The position numbers and the translations under genes were made by a program. From NCBI GenBank assembly GCA_945882215.1, contig CAMCWM010000002.1:24904-88903 (forward strand): a stretch of 64,000 nt of DNA, in the 5' to 3' direction. Source of the stretch: Akkermansia muciniphila. Lineage in GTDB: Bacteria > Verrucomicrobiota > Verrucomicrobiia > Verrucomicrobiales > Verrucomicrobiaceae. The notes beneath the pieces are model-generated. The model had not been told where the DNA came from. It searched no databases and saw only the letters and a list, made by a program, of their open reading frames with translations. This document shows positions 41,835 to 50,149 of this stretch, one piece after another (the first letter of the stretch is position 1; each line of letters starts with the position of its first letter).

Positions 41835-42884
41835 TCAAGGGTCGGGCGATGGGCCGCTGCGGAGGGCATGCCGTTGGCGAATCTCCTGAATGGCCCATTG
41901 TGCGTGCTCGGCGATGAGTGGAAGAGGATCGGCCGCGGTGGCTTCGAGGGCGGGCAAATCGTCCACTATGCCGACATTGCCGAGGGCGACGCACACGTTG
42001 CGGAGAAACGCAGGGCGTTTGATGCGCTTGATGGGGGATTTGGCAAAGAGCGCGCGGAAGTCTTCGTCGGTGAGAGAGAGGAAGTCGCGCAAGGACTTGG
42101 AAAAGACCGTTTCGCGGGCCTGGAAGGCGGCTTCGCGCGATTCCTGGGCGTGGCGGTTCCACGGGCAGGCATCGAGGCAGGCATCGCAGCCGTAGATGCG
42201 ATCACCAATGGCGTGGCGGAACTCGAGCGGGATGCTGCCTTTGTGCTCGATGGTGAGGTAGGAAATGCAGCGGCGCGCATCCATGCGCTGCGGCGCGGTG
42301 ATGGCCTGGGTGGGGCAGGCGTCGATGCAGCGGGTGCATTTGCCGCACATGTCCTTCGCGGGCGTGTCAGCGGGTAGATCGAGCGTGGTGAGGATGTCCG
42401 CGAGGAAGAACCAGGTGCCGAGATGGCGATGAATCTGCATCGTGCTTTTACCTCCCCAGCCGAGCCCGGCCTCGCTGGCGAAGTCACGCTCCAAAACGGG
42501 ACCGGTATCAACATAGCGTCGCTGTACGCCGCCATGAGTAATGAGGAAGTCATCGAGTTCGCGGAGCTTTTTCTCGATCAGATCATGGTAATCGTCGTTC
42601 CAGGCGTAGCGGGCGATGCGGTAGTTGGTTTGCGGGCCGGAGCCTTGAAAGTAATTCAGCGCGAGGACGATGACGCTTTGTGCTCCAGGCAGGACGATGC
42701 GCGGATCGGTGCGGCGTTCGATATTGCGCGCCATCCAGGCCATGTCGCCGTGCTTGCCCTCGGCGACCCATTGCTCATACAATTCCCGATGCTTCGCCGG
42801 AAGCGCGGGCGCGACACGGCAGTCGTCAAAGCCGAGTGAGCGGGCCTTGGCGAGGAGTTCGGTTTTGATCTCGGCGGGGGACAC
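41835..42884 (-). CDS. queG: Epoxyqueuosine reductase QueG
   Basis: 349 residues from a GTG. ALNYFQG, TGPVLERDFASEAGLGWGGKS and two 4Fe-4S cluster motifs, CGKCTRCIDACP and CDACLDACPWN, are the QueG signature; the cobalamin-binding region lies between. It reduces epoxyqueuosine to queuosine in tRNA (last step), in the cytoplasm. The C-terminal 80 residues contain HEAT-like repeats typical of the long form. Its stop codon lies in a tandem ggtcaagg repeat just upstream of the tRNA-Cys promoter. The next gene upstream is the dynamin-like gene on the same strand, 60 nt away. Confidence 0.94.
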   Translation of the reverse strand: MSPAEIKTELLAKARSLGFDDCRVAPALPAKHRELYEQWVAEGKHGDMAWMARNIERRTDPRIVLPGAQSVIVLALNYFQGSGPQTNYRIARYAWNDDYHDLIEKKLRELDDFLITHGGVQRRYVDTGPVLERDFASEAGLGWGGKSTMQIHRHLGTWFFLADILTTLDLPADTPAKDMCGKCTRCIDACPTQAITAPQRMDARRCISYLTIEHKGSIPLEFRHAIGDRIYGCDACLDACPWNRHAQESREAAFQARETVFSKSLRDFLSLTDEDFRALFAKSPIKRIKRPAFLRNVCVALGNVGIVDDLPALEATAADPLPLIAEHAQWAIQEIRQRHALRSGPSPDP

Positions 42885-42944
42885 GGGGAAAATGACGAAA
42901 TCAGAATGACGAATGACGAAACGCCCCGTGAAGGCCAGCCTGGG

Positions 42945-44711
42945 TCATTTCTCAGCACGGGCCGGCGTCAGCGAATGGATCTGCTTGTCGATCACATCGA
43001 AGGAATCAGCAAGCTGGCGCAGGCGCTCGACGTGCGTGGACTGCTCCCGCTCGACATGCGTGGCGTCGGCCTGGGCGGGGTTGAGAGTGTCGAGGAACTT
43101 GGCGAAAATGCCGGTGACATCCTCGGTGACCTGCTTGGACAGCATGTCGCGCAGTGTGACGGAGGATTCCTCCAGCTTGTCGAGGATGGAATTGCGGGCG
43201 TTGCTCAGCCGGACCTGGGTGAGCAGATACACCACCGCCAGCAGCAGCACTCCCGCACCCGCGGCGATGCCAGCGCTCATCAGGTCGTCAAACCATGCGC
43301 ACAGCGCCGTCGCTATCACCACGGGCAGAACGAGACGTGGCAGCCAGCGTGCGGTCACTCGCGCACTCTCGAGTCCGGGTTCGATGTCCTCGTCAAGCTT
43401 CAGGCCGATCACGAAGCGACGAAGTGACGAATCGACATGCGTGCCGAAACGGCGGCGCAGCTCGCTCTCCTCCTCGCCGTAATCATGCGACGGCATGACC
43501 ACATCCACCGGGAACAGAATCCCGCGTCCCTGGGCATACAGGAAGCGCTCGAACTGATGCACGTCTTCTTCGAGCACTAGGCTCACCTGCCGCCAGCGGT
43601 CACCGGTGCGGTGCTGCAGCTCCTGAAACAGGCGGTGGTCAAGACTCTGCGGACGTGCGCCGGATTCGTTTTCGTCCTCGGCATCTTGGCGCTGAAAGGC
43701 TTTCCGCGTCGCGAGCGCATCGTTGGCGAGTCCTGCCACACGCATCACAGATTCGTGGTAGTCACGCTCGGTGGCATCGAGTGCGGGAAGGATTTTCTTC
43801 AAGGTGCGATCCACCTGAAGCTCGCGCTCGGTCTGCAGCTCCTGCAACACGGCGGCCTTGCGCTGCGCGTTGCGCATGCCGGTGACGAAGCGCTCGCGCA
43901 TCTGGTCGAGAATCTGGCGCGCCAGTCGCATGGTGCTGGCCAGTTTGTTCAGACGCGCGGCGTTGTGCCGTACGAGGCCTGAGATGTGGGACTCCAGCGC
44001 GTGAAATCCGCTGTCTTGCAGCAGGCGGTCACGGTCGATGCCGGAACTGCGGGCGAGGAAGGCTTTTTTGGCCGAAACCGCAAAGAGCGGGAAATCGCGG
44101 CCGAAACGCTGCCGCGTGAGCTGGCCCATGTAATCGGTGATGACCTGGATTTCCTCCGGGCTGCGCAGATCGCTCTGCTGGAGCACGAACACCACATGGC
44201 GCATCCATTCGCGATGCACTTTTTCCAAAAACTGCCACGCCGAGGCACCCCACGGATTCATCGCCGAGAACACGAAGATCACCAGATCAGCGATGGGCAC
44301 GAAACGCTCGGTGATCATCTGATGCTCGTTCTCGACGGAGTTCGTGCCGGGTGTATCGACAATGTGGAAGTCGCGCAGGAAATCGACCGGCGCATACACT
44401 TCATCGAGCGTCGGCGTCACCGGCACCACGCTGTGCTCCGTGCCGTGTCGGAAGAAGAGAATTTTGCCCGTTGTCGGCAAAATGCCGGTTTGGGAAAAAT
44501 CCTGGCCGAAGAGCGCATTGAGGAAGGTCGATTTGCCCACGTTCACCTCGCCGACGACGACGAAGACAAAGGGCTCCTTCAGACTGGCGATGAGATTTTC
44601 GATGATGGCGGCGGATTCGACATCGCCACCGGACTCACGCAGCGCCGCGGCGAGAGCCAGCAGGTCTGTGCCAATACGTGAACGCAGTTCGAAATAGTCA
44701 TCGCCGATCAT
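42945..44711 (-). CDS. Bacterial dynamin-like GTPase with two membrane helices
   Basis: 588 residues. G domain: P-loop GEVNVGKS (about 54-61), G2 Thr in ILPTTGK, G3 DTPGTNS, and a G4 candidate QQSD. A long helical stalk follows (about 240-430), then two adjacent hydrophobic helices at about 470-515 (WLPRLVLPVVIATALCAW, AGIAAGAGVLLLAVVYLL) and a C-terminal coiled segment. This arrangement matches bacterial dynamin-like proteins that bind and remodel membranes. No second dynamin gene lies next to it, unlike many systems with paired dynamins. It diverges from a UbiA-like membrane gene across 107 bp. Confidence 0.87.
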   Translation of the reverse strand: MIGDDYFELRSRIGTDLLALAAALRESGGDVESAAIIENLIASLKEPFVFVVVGEVNVGKSTFLNALFGQDFSQTGILPTTGKILFFRHGTEHSVVPVTPTLDEVYAPVDFLRDFHIVDTPGTNSVENEHQMITERFVPIADLVIFVFSAMNPWGASAWQFLEKVHREWMRHVVFVLQQSDLRSPEEIQVITDYMGQLTRQRFGRDFPLFAVSAKKAFLARSSGIDRDRLLQDSGFHALESHISGLVRHNAARLNKLASTMRLARQILDQMRERFVTGMRNAQRKAAVLQELQTERELQVDRTLKKILPALDATERDYHESVMRVAGLANDALATRKAFQRQDAEDENESGARPQSLDHRLFQELQHRTGDRWRQVSLVLEEDVHQFERFLYAQGRGILFPVDVVMPSHDYGEEESELRRRFGTHVDSSLRRFVIGLKLDEDIEPGLESARVTARWLPRLVLPVVIATALCAWFDDLMSAGIAAGAGVLLLAVVYLLTQVRLSNARNSILDKLEESSVTLRDMLSKQVTEDVTGIFAKFLDTLNPAQADATHVEREQSTHVERLRQLADSFDVIDKQIHSLTPARAEK

Positions 44712-44818
44712 GGGGGTGGTTCAAAGTGTCGCGTGCCATCCGCATCGCAACCTTCGAGCACAGGTTTCCTGCGCATCACCGCTTGCTGCCGCTGTGAACC
44801 GCTCCTAAAGAACGCGGC

Positions 44819-45811
44819 TTGACCGAACGGACACCAACCAGTGAATCCACACACGCCAAACGCACACCGTGGTGGCTGTGGCCGCATGTGTTGAGCCTGG
44901 AAGCACCGCTGGTGGCCGTGCTGTGGCAGCGCGTGCTGGCACAAGCGCACGGCATCCGGCTCACTCCGCTGCTGGATGTCGGCCTCGCGCTCGCTTGCTG
45001 GGTGATCTATGTGATGGATCGCACGCTCGACACCTTTGGCACGAAGGACGCCGGCGAACTGGATGCACGGCATGCCTTTTATCACCGCCACCGCCGTGTG
45101 TTGATGCTGGGGGTGATTCCACCGGCGCTGGTGGTGCTGGCGTGGATGGCGTTTTGTGTCATTCCCGAAGGTATCTTATGGCAGGCGGTGGGATTGTCAC
45201 TGCTGGTGGCCTTGTATCTCGCGTCGTGGTCGGCGCGGAGCAGCCGTGTCTCTCGCGATGTGTTCATCTGCTGCGCCGGATTGGGCGGCATCACGCTCAT
45301 TTCAGACATGCCGATGTCCACGGGGTATCGTTTCGCACTCAGCCTGCTCGTGCTGGGCGTGATGGTGCTGTCGTTTCTGCGGCAGTTGGAAATCCGCATG
45401 GGCCAGGTGGTGCCCAAGGAAATGACCGCCGCGCTGCTCTTCGCGCTGGGCTGCACCACGAGCACGCGGTTTCTCGCGATGCCGGAAAGCATCCTGGAGC
45501 CGGTGCTGGAATCCCTGCTGCTGGCACTGCTGTTTGCCTGCAATCTGCACGGCATCTCCGCGAGAGAACGAAACAACACGGCAGGACACGCGCCGCTGGT
45601 GATCGGCACGCTGCTGTTCACGCTGATGGTGCTGTGGATGATCGAGTTCGGCACGCTGGAGCATGCGCTGCGCGGTCCGGCGCAGGCGGCGCTCGGAGCC
45701 ATCGTGCTGCACACGCTCGTGCAGCGTTCCGGAAAGCATGTTTCGGTCGAAGCACATCGTGTGCTGTCCGATCTGGCGTTGATTCTGCCCCTGCCGCTCG
45801 CGTGGCTGTGA
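44819..45811 (+). CDS. UbiA-like polytopic membrane protein
   Basis: 330 residues from a TTG start; no better in-frame ATG exists before the first helix. About eight hydrophobic helices. VIYVMDRTLDTFGTKDAGELDARHAFY resembles the first Asp-rich motif of UbiA prenyltransferases (normally NDxxDxxxD), but the first Asn is replaced by Met and the Asp spacing is DRxxD. The second Asp-rich motif is not obvious. A divergent prenyltransferase is possible; the assignment is tentative. It is followed 40 nt later by a TPR-containing secreted protein gene. Confidence 0.65.
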   Translation: MTERTPTSESTHAKRTPWWLWPHVLSLEAPLVAVLWQRVLAQAHGIRLTPLLDVGLALACWVIYVMDRTLDTFGTKDAGELDARHAFYHRHRRVLMLGVIPPALVVLAWMAFCVIPEGILWQAVGLSLLVALYLASWSARSSRVSRDVFICCAGLGGITLISDMPMSTGYRFALSLLVLGVMVLSFLRQLEIRMGQVVPKEMTAALLFALGCTTSTRFLAMPESILEPVLESLLLALLFACNLHGISARERNNTAGHAPLVIGTLLFTLMVLWMIEFGTLEHALRGPAQAALGAIVLHTLVQRSGKHVSVEAHRVLSDLALILPLPLAWL

Positions 45812-45851
45812 GTTGCGCGAAACCCGGCGGCAGGCACGTTTGACGAACATC

Positions 45852-46478
45852 ATGAAAAAACTGCTCTCCTTCCTCCTGCTCGGCCTGCTGTCCCCCGTTT
45901 GGGCGCAAGAAACGCCGAACGCATTGTTCAAGCAGGGCGTGGATGCCTTCTTCGATGCCAAACCGAAGGAGTCCGTCGCCGCGTTCGACAAACTCATCGC
46001 CCTCGCGCCCGATTCCAAGCCGCAGCTCTGGCAGCGCGGCCTCTCGCTCTACTACACGGGCGATTTCAAAGCCGGGCGCGAGCAGTTTGAAGTGCATCAA
46101 ACCGTGAACGGCAACGACGTGGAGAACGCCGCCTGGCATTTCCTCTGCATCGCCAAAGGCGAGAGCGTGGAGGCCGCGCGCAAGGTCTTCATCCCCATCG
46201 AAGGCGACTCACGCATCCCGATGAAGCAGGTTCACGAGCTGTTTGCCGGCAAAAGCAGCGAAGAGGCCGTGCTGAAGGCCGCCGAGGAAGGTGAAGGCGA
46301 ACGCCTGCGCAACCACCGCTGCTACGCCCATCTCTACCTCGGCCTTTTCTTTGAAGCGACCGGCGATGACGCCAAAGCCAAGGAGCACATGCTCAAAGCC
46401 GCCAAAGATTTCAGCATGGACCACTACATGGGCCGCGTGGCGCAGGTGCATGTGAAGATTCGCGGGTGGGAGAAGTAG
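45852..46478 (+). CDS. Secreted TPR-repeat protein
   Basis: 208 residues, signal peptide MKKLLSFLLLGLLSPVWAQ. Residues 25-90 and 155-190 are TPR-like helical pairs (ALFKQGVDAFFDAKPKESVA, LYLGLFFEATGDDAKAKEHM). Likely a periplasmic protein-interaction scaffold. The ATG at 45852 begins the signal peptide. It sits behind the UbiA-like gene on the same strand. No specific partner can be named. Confidence 0.8.
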   Translation: MKKLLSFLLLGLLSPVWAQETPNALFKQGVDAFFDAKPKESVAAFDKLIALAPDSKPQLWQRGLSLYYTGDFKAGREQFEVHQTVNGNDVENAAWHFLCIAKGESVEAARKVFIPIEGDSRIPMKQVHELFAGKSSEEAVLKAAEEGEGERLRNHRCYAHLYLGLFFEATGDDAKAKEHMLKAAKDFSMDHYMGRVAQVHVKIRGWEK

Positions 46479-46579
46479 GCGCTGCAAACGCAGGCCAAGC
46501 GCTCATCCTTTGCGCATCATTGCACCTGGTTTGTCACAGTGGGGCGCGGGCGTAACACCCTGGTTTGCCTGCCGTAAGT

Positions 46580-46603
46580 TCGTGTCTGAACCCACTGACA
46601 CGA
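46580..46603 (+). promoter_or_regulatory. Hairpin over the ribosome site of the DUF1501 gene
   Basis: tcgtgtc (46580-46586) and gacacga (46597-46603) form a 7-bp stem with a 10-nt loop, ending 2 nt before the ATG at 46606. It could mask initiation. Confidence 0.35.
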
Positions 46604-46605
46604 CC

Positions 46606-47943
46606 ATGAAAATGCATTCCTTGTGCTCCGGCAATCACAGCAACCTCTTCACGACCGCCCAAGGGCGTCGAGATTTCCTCCAAGTGGGTGCCATGGCGGG
46701 TCTGGGGCTCACGCTGCCGAATCTGCTGAAGCTCCAGGCCGCCGAACTGGCGATGCCGGCGGTGGAGAGCTACAAGCCGGTCGCCACCTCGATCATCCAC
46801 ATCTATCTGCCCGGCGGCATGGCCCAGCATGAGTCGTGGGATCCGAAGCCCTTTGCCTCGCCGGATTACCGCGGGCCGTTCAGTCCGATCAAGGGCGTGA
46901 CGGGCGAGTATGTGGGCGAGAAGTTCGCGAACATCGCCAAGATCCTCGACAAGATCAGCCTCATCCGCTCGGTGACGCACGGTGAGGCGGCGCATGAGCG
47001 CGGCACGCACAACATGTTCACCGGCTACCGCCCCAGCCCGGCGATCAAGTTCCCCAGCTTCGGCTCGATCATCTCGCACGAGCAGGGTCCGCGAAACAAC
47101 CTGCCGCCCTATGTGGCGATTCCGAGCGTCTTCGCACCGGATCAAGGCAGCGGCTACATGAGCAGCGCCTTCGGTCCCTTCGCCCTCGGCAGTGATCCTG
47201 CGGATGGAAACTTCACCGTGCGTGATCTGGCCTCGCCGAAGGACATCGACCAGAAGCGCTTCGACCGCCGCCGCTCCCTGCTCTCCTCCGTGGACGAGCA
47301 TTTCCGCAGCACGGAGAAATCCGACGGCCTCGCCGCGATGGACAAATTCTACACGGCCGCCTACAACCTCATCAGCAGCCAGCAGGCGCGTGAGGCCTTC
47401 AACCTCGCCGCCGAACCGGCCAAGCTGCGCGACGAATACGGCCGCAACGCCGCCGGGCAGCGTTTCCTGCTCTCCCGCCGCCTCGTCGAGGCCGGGGTGC
47501 GCATGGTGTCCGTGAACTACGGAAGCTGGGATCACCATTCCAACATCAAGGGCGCGTTTGAAAGCCAGGCCACGCAGTTTGACCAAGCCTTCGCCCGTCT
47601 CATCAAGGATCTCGACGAACGCGGCATGCTGGACACCACGCTGGTGCTCGTCAGCTCCGAATTCGGCCGCACGCCGAAGATCAACTCCACCAACGGCCGC
47701 GACCACTACCCGCGCGTCTTCTCCGTGGCGATGGCCGGTGGCGGCGTGAAAAAAGGCTTCGTCTATGGCAAGTCCGACGCCCTCGGCGGCGAACCCGACG
47801 AAAATCCCGTCGGCCCCGAAGACCTTGCCCGCACGATGTACCGCCTGCTCGGCATCAACGCCTCCAAACGCATCGTCGTCGAAAACGTCCGGCCGGTGGA
47901 CATCGTCAACGGTGGACGGTTGATCAACGAGTTGATCGCGTGA
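46606..47943 (+). CDS. DUF1501 secreted protein with Tat-type signal
   Basis: 445 residues. The N-terminus carries a twin-arginine signal (GRRDFLQVGAMAGLGLTL) at about residue 20. DUF1501 landmarks are IIHIYLPGGMAQHESWDPKP, RSVTHGEAAHERGTHNMFTGYRPSPA, VNYGSWDHHSNI and LVSSEFGRTPKIN. The fold is related to alkaline phosphatase/sulfatase. The function is unknown; in PVC bacteria it is usually encoded beside a DUF1553/cytochrome-c-like gene, which is absent here. The ATG at 46606 is preferred because a longer frame would leave an unusual leader. Confidence 0.9.
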   Translation: MKMHSLCSGNHSNLFTTAQGRRDFLQVGAMAGLGLTLPNLLKLQAAELAMPAVESYKPVATSIIHIYLPGGMAQHESWDPKPFASPDYRGPFSPIKGVTGEYVGEKFANIAKILDKISLIRSVTHGEAAHERGTHNMFTGYRPSPAIKFPSFGSIISHEQGPRNNLPPYVAIPSVFAPDQGSGYMSSAFGPFALGSDPADGNFTVRDLASPKDIDQKRFDRRRSLLSSVDEHFRSTEKSDGLAAMDKFYTAAYNLISSQQAREAFNLAAEPAKLRDEYGRNAAGQRFLLSRRLVEAGVRMVSVNYGSWDHHSNIKGAFESQATQFDQAFARLIKDLDERGMLDTTLVLVSSEFGRTPKINSTNGRDHYPRVFSVAMAGGGVKKGFVYGKSDALGGEPDENPVGPEDLARTMYRLLGINASKRIVVENVRPVDIVNGGRLINELIA

Positions 47944-47949
47944 TCCGCT

Positions 47950-49449
47950 TCACAGGCTGAACCCGTTCTTCTGAAACATCGCCCGAACCTCCTGATCGAG
48001 TGCTTCGAGGGTTCTTTCTCCAAGCAGGATGCGCAGGTGCTTCACGCAGACGCCGTCCGGGTCGGTGTTGTCCGGCGGTTCCGGTGCTTTGGGCGCATCG
48101 GGTGGTGGCGCAGGCGGCGTGAGGCTTTTAGGATACGAGAAGCGGCCGTTGCCAAGGTCTTTGACACCGGGTTGCTGCATGAACTCGGCCATGGCCTTGC
48201 GATAAGCGTCGTAGGCGGGCTTCAGCTTGTCGATCTCGGCGTTGTGGGCATCCGCCTGCTCCCAGAAGGCCGGCCACTTCTTCTTTTCCTCCTGTAGCGC
48301 GTCGAAGTACTGCATCAGGCGCTTGCCACCGTTTTCATGCACGAAGAAATAGGCCAGGATGTGCGAGGAACGGTAGCGGCTTGAAAGCATTTCCATCGTG
48401 GGCGGCGGGGCGGTGAAGTTGGAGCGCACCATTCCAGGGCCGTCTGCGGGCTTTTCCTCCCGCTCGGACAGCAGGTGGCTCTTGATCTCATTGCGGGCGG
48501 AAATGTCCGTGGTGTATCCCCACATTTCCTTCACGCCGAGCCACTGCGGCTGGTAGCGCACCGCTCCGAACAGGCCGCGATTGCGTGAACCGGGCTGCTT
48601 GGCGGCGAAGGCGATGCCATCGCCGCTGACGGAGAACACACCGCCTTTGTAGGCCAGATTGGACGTGTACTCGGCCAGACCTTCGATCAGCCACACCGGC
48701 ATGTAGGGCAGGTACTCGTGCATCATCTGATGCGTGATCTCATGGGTGATGGTGTCGTTGTTGATCTCCCCTTTGCGGTAGTAGGCACCGTTGGCGCCGA
48801 CGGAATCAGAAATGCCGAGCTCGTTGAAGGGCATGCGGAAGACCTTGTCCTTCCGCACATACACGCCTGCCGACCATGCGGGCGCTCCGGTGGCGAGGTA
48901 TTGGTCGCGCAAGGCAAAGAGCTCGGCCTGAAACTTCTTCCGGCCCTCCTCCGGCTTCGGCACGATGCCCCAAGGCATCAAGCGCACGAGCTCATAGGTG
49001 CTCTCAAAGGCGCGGCAGACGTCCTTCATCAGGATCACGCCCAGTTTGGCGCTGGTTTTGAACTGGAAATGCCCGGACTCGTAGATGCACTCGCCCGGCT
49101 CCTCCTTCACCACCTTGATGTTCATGTAGAGCATCGGCTCCTTCACCTCGGTGGGCATGCGACGCTTGTCCCATGACACACGGCTGGCGTCTGCCGGATC
49201 CACAACACTCAGAATGGCCTTGGAAGCGTTCAGGCGCACCCAGGTCTGATCCTCCGCCGAAAGACCGGTGAGCGCGACTATCGCCGACTGACCATTCGCC
49301 AAGATCAACGTCACTTGGCCATCCTTGATACCGCCAAACTCGGCCTGGATCTGTTTTCCCTGCGTATTGGTCCAGTTGCGCGGTTCAGCCTGCGCCAGGG
49401 GGCCAATTCCCAGACTCAGCATGAAAAGAAGCAATGCCCGCAAGCTCAT
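47950..49449 (-). CDS. Secreted SHD1-domain zinc metalloprotease-like protein
   Basis: 499 residues, signal peptide MSLRALLLFMLSLGIGPLAQAE. Residues about 23-75 match the SHD1 (SLA1 homology) module seen in many PVC secreted proteins (RNWTNTQGKQIQAEF). The protease signal is HEITHQMMHEYLP (HExxH) followed by LIEGLAEY with a downstream Glu, which is the gluzincin arrangement. The tail (about 450-499) is Pro-rich, then helical. Likely an external zinc peptidase. The start at 49449 is set by the signal peptide. It is convergent with the DUF1501 gene, with 6 bp between. Confidence 0.8.
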   Translation of the reverse strand: MSLRALLLFMLSLGIGPLAQAEPRNWTNTQGKQIQAEFGGIKDGQVTLILANGQSAIVALTGLSAEDQTWVRLNASKAILSVVDPADASRVSWDKRRMPTEVKEPMLYMNIKVVKEEPGECIYESGHFQFKTSAKLGVILMKDVCRAFESTYELVRLMPWGIVPKPEEGRKKFQAELFALRDQYLATGAPAWSAGVYVRKDKVFRMPFNELGISDSVGANGAYYRKGEINNDTITHEITHQMMHEYLPYMPVWLIEGLAEYTSNLAYKGGVFSVSGDGIAFAAKQPGSRNRGLFGAVRYQPQWLGVKEMWGYTTDISARNEIKSHLLSEREEKPADGPGMVRSNFTAPPPTMEMLSSRYRSSHILAYFFVHENGGKRLMQYFDALQEEKKKWPAFWEQADAHNAEIDKLKPAYDAYRKAMAEFMQQPGVKDLGNGRFSYPKSLTPPAPPPDAPKAPEPPDNTDPDGVCVKHLRILLGERTLEALDQEVRAMFQKNGFSL

Positions 49450-49570
49450 GGAGCAAAACATGGCGGAAATCCACGCTGCCTGACAAGGCCAAAATGCAGA
49501 ATCGCGCAATCATCCTCTTTCCCCGGCTTCAAAAGTGCGCATTCTCCCGGCGGTTCTGATTTGAACCATC

Positions 49571-50149
49571 ATGGAAGCAGTCAACATCCAGTTCGCACCC
49601 GCAACGGGCACTGAGGAAGAGTGGAACGAGGCGTATGCACGTCTCGCCGACTATTTTCGTTCCTACCAGCTTCACAACCGCATCCGCCGTACGCAGTTGA
49701 TTCTCGAAACGCTGCGCAACGCGGCCAAGGCGCATGCCAAAGATCCCTCCCGCACGCCCACGGCCCATTCCATCGAGCAGGCGCGGCTCATGCTGCGCGA
49801 GTGGCTGGGGTCGATCTACAGCGATCTCAATCTGAATGAAGCACAGCTCGAAGCCACCGGCCGACTGGGCTTCCATCTCGCGGGCGGCCCCTCCCGCTGG
49901 CCGCAGTTTTTCCTCGATGAAGAAAACATGCCCGATGACATGGCCGAGGCCATGCGCTCCGCTGTTCGTAACTCCGGCCCCGGCATGCAGGTGAGCAAGA
50001 TGACCCCGCGTGACATCGACCTCGGCATGTTCACCGATGTGGCCGACGACACCTTCGACCGCCTGGGCCGGCATCCCATCCTGCGTTACTCTGTGCTCCT
50101 CGTGATCATCGGCGGCGTGCTGGGTTATCTTTATTCCCTCTTCGGATGA
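49571..50149 (+). CDS. Tail-anchored hypothetical protein upstream of mdoH
   Basis: 192 residues; I do not recognise the family. The N-terminal 160 residues are helical and soluble (EEEWNEAYARLADYFRSYQL, FHLAGGPSRWPQFFLDEENMPDDM). A single hydrophobic helix (YSVLLVIIGGVLGYLYSLFG) ends the protein, so it is a C-tail-anchored membrane protein. The stop overlaps the mdoH start (ATGA), so translation is probably coupled and the two proteins are likely to work together. It occupies the position where mdoG would normally lie. Confidence 0.8.
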   Translation: MEAVNIQFAPATGTEEEWNEAYARLADYFRSYQLHNRIRRTQLILETLRNAAKAHAKDPSRTPTAHSIEQARLMLREWLGSIYSDLNLNEAQLEATGRLGFHLAGGPSRWPQFFLDEENMPDDMAEAMRSAVRNSGPGMQVSKMTPRDIDLGMFTDVADDTFDRLGRHPILRYSVLLVIIGGVLGYLYSLFG

